Translations under genes and position numbers: made by a program
Shown: in pieces, positions 28,301 through 35,695 of the stretch
Numbering within the stretch: position 1 is the first letter of the stretch
How the letters are laid out: every line of letters starts with the position of its first letter
From: Neolewinella persica DSM 23188
GTDB lineage: Bacteria; Bacteroidota; Bacteroidia; Chitinophagales; Saprospiraceae
NCBI RefSeq assembly: GCF_000373105.1
Contig: NZ_KB890445.1
Location: 1-64,000, forward strand
Direction of reading: 5' to 3'
DNA length: 64,000 bases
Notes under the pieces: generated by a model
Seen by the model: the letters and a program-made list of their open reading frames with translations, nothing else
Told to the model about the DNA's origin: nothing
Database searches by the model: none

Positions 28301-29076
28301 TTCCGTAGGATGGGACCAGTTACCGAAAGCCCTACCAGGCTGTTGCCATAGTTGTCCAGGCCTTCACTGGTTTCAGCTTCCGCACTCATGCGGAATTGAT
28401 TACTGGGGCCTTTAGTTGTAATGGATATGATACCGCCGGTTACGTCACCGTACCGAGCTTCTATACCACCGGTGATGACCTGCAGCTGCTCAATGTCGGC
28501 ATCCGGGACACTGGTCGAAGAAACCCGTACACCATCAACGTAATAGTCTGTTGCATCTGAGCGGGAACCACGCACGTTAATCGCTCCACCCTCATCTGCC
28601 GAGGCAGCACCAGCCGTGATCGAAGCGATCTGGTTGATGTTACGCGTGGGCAGGTTTCGGATCTGTTCCGAGGTCACCGTTTGGCCGGAGGTCGTATTGT
28701 CCTGCTCAATGAGGGGGACTTTAAAGCCCGTTACCACAATCTCAGTCAGGGTAACCCCGTTATTGGTCACTTCTATGTTTGCATTATTGGTCTTACCGGC
28801 GTTAACGGGAATGCCTTCCACCCGCGTTGGCGGGTAGCCGGTATAATCCACCTGGATGTCGTAAGTACCGGGGTCAATATTAGAAAAGAAGTAATTACCG
28901 TCAAGATCGGTGTTGGTTCCCTGATAAAAGGCTCCGTCCTTAAATAGTTGGACCGTAGCAAAGGGAAGAGGTGCTCCGTCATCGTCTACATCCGTCACCT
29001 TACCCTTCAGGGCAGTTTGAGCGAAAGCAGTAAAAGCGGTAAACACGAGTAAAAAGAGGAGTAAAGTTCTTTTCAT
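25360..29076 (-). CDS. TonB-dependent receptor with N-terminal carboxypeptidase-regulatory-like domain
   Basis: 1238 residues. Signal peptide (LLLFLLVFTAFTAFAQ), then a CarboxypepD_reg-like beta-sandwich (ALKGKVTDVDDDGAPLPFATV, residues ~20-110), then a TonB plug (TSEQIRNLPTRNINQIASITAG and YYVDGVRV, residues ~130-230), then a 22-strand-type barrel ending in YVGAQFSL with the terminal aromatic region of outer-membrane proteins. It should import a large substrate across the outer membrane. It is the first gene of an operon with a large secreted protein and a PorV-like barrel; no SusD homologue is present, so it is not a classic SusCD pair. Confidence 0.93.
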   Translation of the reverse strand: MKRTLLLFLLVFTAFTAFAQTALKGKVTDVDDDGAPLPFATVQLFKDGAFYQGTNTDLDGNYFFSNIDPGTYDIQVDYTGYPPTRVEGIPVNAGKTNNANIEVTNNGVTLTEIVVTGFKVPLIEQDNTTSGQTVTSEQIRNLPTRNINQIASITAGAASADEGGAINVRGSRSDATDYYVDGVRVSSTSVPDADIEQLQVITGGIEARYGDVTGGIISITTKGPSNQFRMSAEAETSEGLDNYGNSLVGLSVTGPILRNSKGNSVLGYRFSGRYTYSEDDNPSPIAIITAREDVLAELQANPLRQIADRAVVAADFLTNDDVNVLQTRPFEERNQVNLNGKIDARLSDAIDISFSGFYGSTENQFTPGENGTNSWQLLNAARNPTQESQNYRGNFRFRHRLGGTGVADGGTGNSSVIQNASYNLQFTIENNSSSVSDPIHGDNFFDYGHVGTFDVDYIPVFGRLGDAARPYRATDSLFQIDYREVLRGYDPSTSHNPILSNYNNIFGVGGDQVLTLGSYGLSGLPNESTYVDPFRGSSNPANLDLFFAGNGRTTSQFTGTWFDANVGAVYNTYNKSDNDLYTFQANASFEIVPGSSDKSRHSIQLGVIYEQRTNRGYGLAPSSLWTVARQLANQRLNSVLGTNRVIDSMMVIQDGFEGNVAVLAPTIDSGDGQFYRTIRERLSSPGNEIGLDQHVNIDGLDPDQLSLDLFSADELAFNGLVNYFGYDYLGNEFDGTFDDFFELENGERSFNVAPNRPIYASAYLQDKFTINDMIFRLGVRVDRYDANTRVLKDPYSLYEIMGAAAFHSQFSDVEKPGSIGDDFAVYTSGVGENDVQGYRDGDFWYFPDGTPANQFTEIPGIRDGLVFPKYVNSAIDSEPDFIKSDEFEVEDSFKDYEVQFNVMPRLAFSFPISEDANFFAHYDVLLQRPPSGSFATALDYYYFRDRVGNSTFNNPALRPERTVDYEVGFKTRLSNTSALTITAYYKEMRDMIQLRTYAPVPVNGSSYTTFDNQDFGTVKGFSFTYDLRRTANFTVNANYTLQFADGTGSSSTSQRGLTSRGNLRTLFPLSFDERHRMNLVLDYRVGRNSNAPNIFKNLGANLQASAVSGRPYTQTFQPTQFGGSGNESAFNAARKPFNFTLNGQINKDFKIGENSSVNVYFRVSNILDRRNVLNVYSATGSAEDPGYLQSVFGRDQIEQISSGRRPLESFLTSYQWKVLNPNNFTLPRRMYVGAQFSL

Positions 29077-29563
29077 ACCTGGTGAGTTGTGCTGAGTAGT
29101 TCAGAATAACCGAAGATGGTTCATCGGGCTACAAAAGTGTGACACAAAAGTTAAAATTTCTTTGAGGATGCCGGTTGGGGCAGTCAGCCGACAAAAGAAA
29201 CTTCGCTAGTGCTAAGGCCGCAAAAGTAAACAAGTTTGTCTTACTCACAGGCTTTTCATCACTGAAAAGCCTTGCTTGTCTGTCGGCAACAAGCCCTCAG
29301 GTCATTTTTTTGGATAGTTTTCCGTTTTCCAGGCTTAGGGAATGGATAATAAGGTGCAGCCAAAAATCTTTGTACTGAATAAACGTAAGGCTATCAGTGC
29401 GTGGCCGCAGGTGCATAGCACGCGTTAGGGGCAATGATTCTTAAGGTAGCCCGGTGGGCTACAAAGCGTAGAAAGCACCCGCCCCGGTCCTGGCACTCCG
29501 CAACTTTCATTACCTTTCCATTCCTGTTTTAATGAAGGAATTGTCAAGCATCCCTCCTGCCCA
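29077..29563. other. Intergenic region between divergent TonB receptor and LacI genes
   Basis: No credible gene. It holds the promoters of two divergent genes (not resolved by eye), a hairpin ggcttttc/gaaaagcc at 29250-29271, and a copy of the G/C motif (gtggccgcaggtgca) at 29401-29415. Confidence 0.5.
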
Positions 29564-30604
29564 ATGGCCAAAAAGTCCGGTAAAATAACGATCCACGATA
29601 TTGCTTACGAGCTTGGCCTCAACGCCAGCACAGTAAGCCGAGCCTTGGCCGACAACCCCGTAGTAAGCCAGAAAACCAGGGACCTCGTCAGGGCAAAGGC
29701 AGCAGCACTAAATTATCAGCCTAACCGCATTGCTGCGGCCCTGCGGCGAGGCCGCTCCGATATTCTGGGGGTCATCGTTCCGGCACTGGATCGGGCGTTT
29801 TTCGGGAAGGTGATCCGGGGGATAGAAGAGAAGGCCGGCAAAGCCGGCTTTCACATCATCGTCTGCCAAAGTTATGACTCCGCCAAACGCGAACGCGCTA
29901 TGGTAGATACTTTACGCCGATTGCAGGTAGACGGTATTATGGTCTCCGTTGCTAAGGATAAAGAACAAGCAAACAACGTTGACTTTTATCAAAACGTAAT
30001 TGCCTCCGGATTTCCCATTCATTTTTTTGACACGATCGCGGAAGGTGTAGATGCACCCGTAGTCGTCATCGACAATGAACAAGGGGGATTCGAAGCAACA
30101 AGCCACCTGATCAAGGCAGGCTATCAGCGCATTGCTCATTTACGCGGACCACAACACGTCCCCATCTATCGGGACCGCTACCTCGGGTACATTCGGGCAA
30201 TGGAAGCCGGCGGCCTCACCGTAGACCCCGGCTACGTGATTGATATTGTTTCTCATTTCGACAATGGCGAGGAGGCTTTTCTCAGCCTGTGGGACCTTAC
30301 TCAACCACCCGACGCCGTATTCAGCAGCAGCGACTACAGCGCAGCCGCCGGGATCAAAGCCTCCGAAAAGCACGGTATCAGGGTTCCTGAAGACCTCGCA
30401 ATTATCGGCTTCTCCAATGAATCCTTTACCGAAATTATTACCCCTAACCTCTCCACAGTAGATCAGCAGACCCTTGAAATGGGCCGCCGCACCGCCGAAC
30501 GGATGATTGCCGTCGTTGCAGGGAACGCTACCTCGGAAGACATGGAACAACGGTTGGTGCTGGCGCCTCGGGTTATTGTGCGGGGGAGTTCTAGTGTTTT
30601 GTAA
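29564..30604 (+). CDS. LacI/GalR-family transcriptional regulator
   Basis: 346 residues. The N-terminal HTH (ITIHDIAYELGLNASTVSRALADNPVVS in part, residues 7-35) and hinge helix (YQPNRIAAALRRGRS) are standard. The ligand domain begins at ILGVIVPALDRAFFGKVIRGIEE and has the typical GFSNESFTEIITPNLSTVDQ segment near the end. Proteins of this family repress sugar-use genes until a ligand binds. The divergent TonB-dependent receptor operon is a possible target; purM and pulA downstream are on the opposite strand. Confidence 0.94.
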   Translation: MAKKSGKITIHDIAYELGLNASTVSRALADNPVVSQKTRDLVRAKAAALNYQPNRIAAALRRGRSDILGVIVPALDRAFFGKVIRGIEEKAGKAGFHIIVCQSYDSAKRERAMVDTLRRLQVDGIMVSVAKDKEQANNVDFYQNVIASGFPIHFFDTIAEGVDAPVVVIDNEQGGFEATSHLIKAGYQRIAHLRGPQHVPIYRDRYLGYIRAMEAGGLTVDPGYVIDIVSHFDNGEEAFLSLWDLTQPPDAVFSSSDYSAAAGIKASEKHGIRVPEDLAIIGFSNESFTEIITPNLSTVDQQTLEMGRRTAERMIAVVAGNATSEDMEQRLVLAPRVIVRGSSSVL

Positions 30605-30840
30605 TCTGTCATCAGGGGGCAGGGGGTCAGGGGGTCAGGGATCACTTCCGGTTATTTGCTGAATTCGCCACGGAATTTGTCCTCGTGCTTGAGCATGTAA
30701 CTCAGTAGCTTTTCAACTTCGACGGCATCGTTTAGTGATTCGCGTATTCGAGGTCATTAATGTACTTGGAACGACGAGCAAACCTTAGCCAAGTCATGGT
30801 TCCATAATTTTCTCCCTGAATCCTGACAACTAAATACTGA
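30605..30840. other. Intergenic region with word repeats and a possible gene fragment
   Basis: Just after the LacI stop there are gggggtca words (30614-30642). On the minus strand, a short stop-bounded peptide reading ESLNDAVEVEKLLSYMLKHE and ending GEFSK (about 30655-30745) looks like the helical end of a protein but has no start. It could be a relic; no family is recognised. Confidence 0.3.
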
Positions 30841-32016
30841 CTACTCAAAGTAATCCTCCACCCCACCCGGCGTATGCAGCCGCACCGAGGGCTGGTCAGC
30901 CGCCTCCACGAAACCGACGATCTGCGCATCAATGTTAAACCGGGCGGCGATGTCTAGTACCGTTGCAGCACCTTCGGCTGGCAGGTACACCTCAAGTCGA
31001 TGGCCCATATTAAACACCTGGTACATTTCGCGCCAGTCAGTTCCACTTTCCTTACGGATGAGGTCAAATAGTGGGGGAACGGTCAGGAAGTTGTCCTTCA
31101 CCACCCGAACGTTGTCAATAAACTTAACGACTTTAGTCTGCGCACCGCCCGTGCAGTGGATAAGGCCGGCGATTTGGGGCTTCAGTTCGTCAAGCAGGAC
31201 CTTCAGGACGGGAAGATAGGTTCTGGTCGGGCTGAGCACCAGTTTTCCCGCAGGCATTGTGCGCCCCTGGCCAATGTCTATCTGCTCAGTCAGGGAACGG
31301 CTGCCGGTATAAATGACGGAGCGGGGTACTTCGGGATCGAAGCTCTCGGGGTATTTATCCGCGTACGCATGCTTGAAGACATCGTGGCGGGCAGAGGTCA
31401 GTCCGTTGGAGCCCATGCCTCCGTTGTATTCGTCTTCGTAGGAAGATTGTCCGTAGCTGGCTAACCCGACAATTACGTTTCCGGGTTTAATGTTATTGAC
31501 GACCAACCGATCGCGGCGAAGCCGGGCAAAGGTGGTAAAGCCGACGTCAATCGTGCGGACAATGTCCCCCACATCGGCGGTTTCACCGCCGGTCAGGTGC
31601 AAGCCTACCCCCTGATCGGCCATACGATCGGCAAATTTCTGCGCGCCCTGAATGATGGTTTTCAGCACTTCCCCGGGAATCCGGTTCTTGTTACGTCCGA
31701 TGGTGGAAGAAATCAGGATGTTGTCTACCGCTCCGACGCAGCCCATATCGTCCAGGTTCATCACCAGGCTGTCCTGCACAATGCCTTCCCACACGGAAAG
31801 ATCACCTGTTTCCTTCCAGTAGAGGTAGGCAAGACTGGTTTTGGTGCCTGCCGTATCGGCGTGCATCACGTTGACCCAGTCTGGATCGCCACCGGCGACA
31901 TCAGGTAACACCTTACAAAAAGCCTTTGGGTACAGCCCCTTATCAAGCCCTTCAATGGCTTCGTGGACCTCAGATTTGGTAGCGGAAACGCCGCGTTGCT
32001 CGTATTTACTGGACAT
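30841..32016 (-). CDS. purM: Phosphoribosylformylglycinamidine cyclo-ligase (AIR synthetase)
   Basis: 391 residues, the length of the Bacteroidota form. It converts FGAM to AIR with ATP in purine synthesis. Family features are NVMHADTAGTKTSLAY near residue 50, DLSVWEGIVQDSLVMNLDDMGCVGA, the LTGGETADVGDIV motif near residue 140, and GLIHCTGGAQTKVVKF near residue 290. It stands alone and no other pur gene is in the window. Confidence 0.95.
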   Translation of the reverse strand: MSSKYEQRGVSATKSEVHEAIEGLDKGLYPKAFCKVLPDVAGGDPDWVNVMHADTAGTKTSLAYLYWKETGDLSVWEGIVQDSLVMNLDDMGCVGAVDNILISSTIGRNKNRIPGEVLKTIIQGAQKFADRMADQGVGLHLTGGETADVGDIVRTIDVGFTTFARLRRDRLVVNNIKPGNVIVGLASYGQSSYEDEYNGGMGSNGLTSARHDVFKHAYADKYPESFDPEVPRSVIYTGSRSLTEQIDIGQGRTMPAGKLVLSPTRTYLPVLKVLLDELKPQIAGLIHCTGGAQTKVVKFIDNVRVVKDNFLTVPPLFDLIRKESGTDWREMYQVFNMGHRLEVYLPAEGAATVLDIAARFNIDAQIVGFVEAADQPSVRLHTPGGVEDYFE

Positions 32017-32023
32017 GGCGGCA

Positions 32024-32121
32024 AAGATAGTCAGAGAGTCAAGTAGTCAAAGAGTCAGGGAGTCAGAAAGTCACAGCTTAAGAGCGTGCCTGACTATTTG
32101 ACTCTCTGACTATTTGACTAC
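32024..32121. repeat. Inverted word-repeat spacer (agtcaaatagtc-type words)
   Basis: The left half holds gtcaagtagtcaaagagtca words and the right half holds their complement (gactatttgactctctgact). Together they form an imperfect hairpin that fills the spacer between purM and pulA. Confidence 0.8.
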
Positions 32122-32128
32122 TTAGGCT

Positions 32129-34132
32129 TTACAGCCGTTTGACCAAAACATTGGCCGATCGCCCCGCCACATCAAACTTTCCCGTCCGGATCCGGCTGAC
32201 CCCCTCCATATCAACAATCCGTTCGTTTACCACCGGCGTCCAATCTCCGTTGGGGAGCACAACCCGTTTCGGATCTCTGCTGCCGTTAAAGACGACCAAT
32301 ATATCGGACCATTCGTCTCCGGGAGCATCAACGATGCGGTAAACCACCAGCTGATCGTCCCGCGTATCCATGAAAGTCAGGTGTTTACTGATCAGTTGCG
32401 TAGCGCCGAGGCGGAAGGCCGGATGCATCTTCCGCATTTCGATCAGCTTTTTAACGTAGTCTACGGTTATCTTTTCACTGCGCTTTGCCCCCCACCGGAT
32501 CATATTGATCCCGTCACTGGATTTGTAGGAATTCTCTTCCTTATTCTTAGAACGCAGCATTTCCGTACCTGCGTGCAGAAAGGGGATGCCCTGGCTGGTC
32601 AGTACAATGGCCAGCGCAGTACGTTGCATCTGTGCACGCCTGCTACGTGGATCGGTTGGGTTACTGATCGCCAGGCGATCAAACAGCGTATGATTATCGT
32701 GGCAACTGACGTAGTTGATGCACTGCGCCGGCTCATTGGCCCAGGGGGCATTAGAGTAGTTGACGCTGTCGTAATCAATCTGCGGGTGTTCCGTTGAGCC
32801 CACTACCCCGAAACGGATAGACATGTCTTTGCCCCGGGCTCCCGATACGAAGCCTTGCTCTTTGTGCTCGAACACACTGCCCTTAACCCCGTCTCGCAGG
32901 TCATCGCTGAAGGCAGCAATATTGATCAATTCGCGGGTGTTGGCTTTAACGGCCTTGAGGCTGTCTGGCAGCGGGCTGTCGCCCGCCGTCCATCCTTCGC
33001 CGTAAATCAGGATGGTGGAATCGATGGCGTGCAGGTTCTGGCTGATTTCGTTCATCGTCGGAATGTCATGAATCCCCATCAGGTCAAACCGAAAGCCATC
33101 CACGTGGTATTCCCGAACCCAGTATTCTACGGATTCACGGATGTACTTACGAACCATTGGCCGGTCGCTGGCAATTTCGTTCCCACAGGCGCTGGCGTTG
33201 CTCATACTCCCGTCATCGTTGAAGCGGTAGAAATAGTCGGGGATGAGGTGCTGAAAATGGCTGTCTTCGCTCCGCCCGGTATGGTTATAAACTACGTCCA
33301 TTACCACCCGAATTCCGGCATCGTGCAGGGCTTTAACCATCTGCTTGAATTCCCGGATGCGTACTTTGCCATCGCTTGGGTTAGTGGAATAACTACCTTC
33401 CGGAACGTTATAATTCTGCGGGTCGTAACCCCAGTTGTATTGCGGCACTTCCAACTGGGCTTCGTTAACGCTCATGAAGTCGAAGCTCGGCAGCAAATGG
33501 ACGTGGGTGATGCCCATTTCCACCAGGTGGTCAAGACCGGTGGTATCTCCCTGTGGGGTGACGGTACCACGTTCGGTAAGCCCGAGAAATTTTCCTTTGT
33601 TGGTGATACCGGAGCGGGGGTCGATGCTGAGGTCCCGGACGTGGAGTTCGTAGAGTATGGCGTCGGTGGGGGCCGCCAGGGGCGGCGCTTTGTCTTCCGC
33701 CCAACCTTCCGGGTTGGTATCCGCCAGATCAACTACCTGGCCGCGCAGACCGTTCGTTCCCGCCGCCCGGGCGTAAGGGTCGGTTGCTTCCTCACCCCAC
33801 TTGCCGTGCTGTTTGATCTGGTAGGTGTAATAAGTGCCGTCCAGATCACCTTCCACGACCTTCATCCAGGCACCGTTGACCTGCTCCATTTCAATGCGTT
33901 CGGTGGCGGGTGCATCGGGCGAATCGGAGGCGTAGAAGTTCACCCGCGCTTCCTGCGCGGCGGGCGACCAGAGCTTGAAAGTGGTGGCTTCAGCAGTATA
34001 GGTAGCGCCCAAATCCTTGTAGGGATACACGGGATAGGCATCAAGGGATTCGAACACGGGTTGATTGTCTTGGCAGCTGGTTAACGCAATAAAAAGTACG
34101 CCCGACAGCAATACCGGGAGGGTGAATTTCAT
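32129..34132 (-). CDS. pulA: Type I pullulanase, glycoside hydrolase family 13, lipoprotein
   Basis: 667 residues from MKFTLPVLLSGVLFIALTSCQ, a clean lipoprotein signal with lipobox LTSC. An upstream extension of 91 codons is possible on paper but reads through a perfect palindrome and is rejected. A CBM48-like domain (FKLWSPAAQEARVNFYA) precedes the barrel. The pullulanase signature YNWGYDPQNY, the DVVYNHT motif, the nucleophile in GFRFDLMGIHD, the acid/base in IYGEGW and YVSCHDNHTL are present. It should debranch alpha-1,6 bonds of pullulan, glycogen or amylopectin at the cell surface or periplasm. Confidence 0.95.
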   Translation of the reverse strand: MKFTLPVLLSGVLFIALTSCQDNQPVFESLDAYPVYPYKDLGATYTAEATTFKLWSPAAQEARVNFYASDSPDAPATERIEMEQVNGAWMKVVEGDLDGTYYTYQIKQHGKWGEEATDPYARAAGTNGLRGQVVDLADTNPEGWAEDKAPPLAAPTDAILYELHVRDLSIDPRSGITNKGKFLGLTERGTVTPQGDTTGLDHLVEMGITHVHLLPSFDFMSVNEAQLEVPQYNWGYDPQNYNVPEGSYSTNPSDGKVRIREFKQMVKALHDAGIRVVMDVVYNHTGRSEDSHFQHLIPDYFYRFNDDGSMSNASACGNEIASDRPMVRKYIRESVEYWVREYHVDGFRFDLMGIHDIPTMNEISQNLHAIDSTILIYGEGWTAGDSPLPDSLKAVKANTRELINIAAFSDDLRDGVKGSVFEHKEQGFVSGARGKDMSIRFGVVGSTEHPQIDYDSVNYSNAPWANEPAQCINYVSCHDNHTLFDRLAISNPTDPRSRRAQMQRTALAIVLTSQGIPFLHAGTEMLRSKNKEENSYKSSDGINMIRWGAKRSEKITVDYVKKLIEMRKMHPAFRLGATQLISKHLTFMDTRDDQLVVYRIVDAPGDEWSDILVVFNGSRDPKRVVLPNGDWTPVVNERIVDMEGVSRIRTGKFDVAGRSANVLVKRL

Positions 34133-34320
34133 ATGTGACATACTTAGGATAACGCAGATTACGACGATATGATGGGTTTCACAAGTTTTCTTTTTTTTGC
34201 GGGGCCGCAGGTGCCGGGGGAAGGGATAAAAAAAGCAAGGTAGTATGGGGAGCAAAGGACTTGGCAAAAGCAATAGAGAAAAAGGAGGAGGGATGGTGAT
34301 TCTTGGGTTCTTTTCTTTCG

Positions 34321-34372
34321 AGGGCGAGTGGGCTGCGCCCCGAGAATTCTCGGGGCGCAGCCCACTCGCCCT
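34321..34372. repeat. Perfect 52-bp palindrome
   Basis: The arms 34321-34346 and 34347-34372 are exact reverse complements with no loop, centred on GAATTC. The arm begins agggcgagtgggctgcgccc. A diverged half copy is at 38995-39023, on the far side of the caspase cassette. The rest of the 34133-34453 spacer holds a G/C motif copy (34198-34220) but no gene. Confidence 0.95.
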
Positions 34373-34453
34373 GAAGTGTTCTGAGTAGCAATCGGCTGTA
34401 CCCAATTGAAAAACATATATTTATTATCTTAACCCGCTCAAACACCCCTATTC

Positions 34454-35512
34454 ATGCCTTCACCCGTTTCCCCCGACTTAGGTCAATTACGCGCGTTGAT
34501 CGCCAGCGGCCGAAGCGACGAGGTAATCAATACGCTGCTGGCCTATGCCAACAATACCAGCGATAATCGATTGCAGACGCAATTAGTAATGCTCAGCGGA
34601 CAATGGCAGAACCTACATCTCCCCTCCACTACCGCTACCCAACCCCAGGAGTACATCGACCGGCAGAAAGCCAGGATCACCCAGGGCCTGCTAGCTGTGC
34701 TTGACCAATTGGAACGGAACGTACCTTCACCGGTAGTAACCGTTCCGCTGCACGAGGCACCTGCCGCCGGCACTCCTTCCCCTGCACCTGCGTCCGCGCC
34801 ACCTGATCCTGCTCCTCTGCCTCCAACGGCCAGCCGCTGGAAAGAGACCGCCATCAAGGTGGCCGCCATCGTCGCTTTTCTGGCGGGTGTTGCTGAGCTA
34901 TCGGGGTATTCCCTGCGCGACATATTTGCTTCCGCTGAACCTACTGTGGTTACGACTCCACCGCAAAACAATACCGACGTACCGGCTACGACTACAGCCA
35001 TCGACACGCCGGCTGTAGTACCGCCACCAACCCGCGCGCCACAACCGGGGCAGCCCGAAGGCCGTACCGTGCCAGCGAAGCCAACTACCCGTGAGCAACC
35101 TGTTGCCACCACCAATCTAGCCCTCAACCTAAAGACCAACAAAGGCACCGACAATCTGGTCTTTACCACCGGCGAAGACCTGGAAATCTTCTACCGCGTC
35201 ACCCAGCCCTGTACCCTCCGCGTCCTCTATAAACTGGCCGACGACGAGGTCGTCCTGATCCAGGACAACCTGGCCGTAAGCGATGCCTCCACCGGCCAGT
35301 GGATCTCCCTCGGCACCTTCGAAGTCAGTGCCCCCTTCGGCGCCGAAAGCCTCCACGTTTTCGCCAGCTCCGGCCCCTTCCCGCCCCTGACTACCGCCTA
35401 CAGCGACGGCTACCAACTGGTCACCGAAGGCCTCCCCAACGGCCTGCGAAAAACCCGCGGCATCAAACGCAAGTTTGTAGAGCAAAAACTCCTGATGACG
35501 ACGCAAGAGTAA
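34454..35512 (+). CDS. Membrane protein with EAD11-like domain and DUF4384
   Basis: 352 residues in three parts. Residues ~8-88 (LGQLRALIASGRSDEVINTLL, in part, then LVMLSGQWQNL and ARITQGLLAVLDQLE) match the pattern of effector-associated domain 11, a helical adaptor of bacterial conflict systems. Residues ~132-153 form one membrane helix after a basic RWK. A Pro/Thr-rich linker (160-220) leads to a DUF4384-like beta domain (~222-315: LVFTTGEDLEIFYRV, VVLIQDN). The predicted topology is EAD11 inside and DUF4384 outside. It is followed, 183 bp later, by an exported WD40-caspase. Domain calls are by eye. Confidence 0.8.
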   Translation: MPSPVSPDLGQLRALIASGRSDEVINTLLAYANNTSDNRLQTQLVMLSGQWQNLHLPSTTATQPQEYIDRQKARITQGLLAVLDQLERNVPSPVVTVPLHEAPAAGTPSPAPASAPPDPAPLPPTASRWKETAIKVAAIVAFLAGVAELSGYSLRDIFASAEPTVVTTPPQNNTDVPATTTAIDTPAVVPPPTRAPQPGQPEGRTVPAKPTTREQPVATTNLALNLKTNKGTDNLVFTTGEDLEIFYRVTQPCTLRVLYKLADDEVVLIQDNLAVSDASTGQWISLGTFEVSAPFGAESLHVFASSGPFPPLTTAYSDGYQLVTEGLPNGLRKTRGIKRKFVEQKLLMTTQE

Positions 35513-35649
35513 GTATTCACCCGAAAATACACCCTATTTATGTTTCGATTTATCGTATTGTTCCCACACTATTTTATATCATCCTTTAGAGTGTGTATAA
35601 ATGGGGAGTCGTCAATTCACAATTACTTAACTATCAATAACGAAGCGCT

Positions 35650-35670
35650 CCCCTCTCCCGGGGAGAGGGG
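35650..35670. repeat. Short G/C palindrome in the caspase leader
   Basis: cccctctccc (35650-35659) and gggagagggg (35661-35670) are exact complements around one base. It lies 25 bp before the caspase ATG and is followed by a further ccgggggagagg. It could attenuate the second gene or be a dispersed repeat. Confidence 0.6.
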
Positions 35671-35695
35671 CCGGGGGAGAGGCGACTTGCCAGCG

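Noticed and set aside
32855-34084. 409-codon open frame on the plus strand
   Set aside because: It is antisense to the pullulanase gene, whose catalytic motifs are all in the minus-strand frame.
34133-34405. 91-codon N-terminal extension of the pullulanase
   Set aside because: It translates a perfect palindrome and a poly-pyrimidine spacer; the inner start gives a clean lipoprotein signal.
35540-35695. 52-codon N-terminal extension of the caspase protein
   Set aside because: It includes the translation of a G/C palindrome, and a proper signal peptide starts at 35696.
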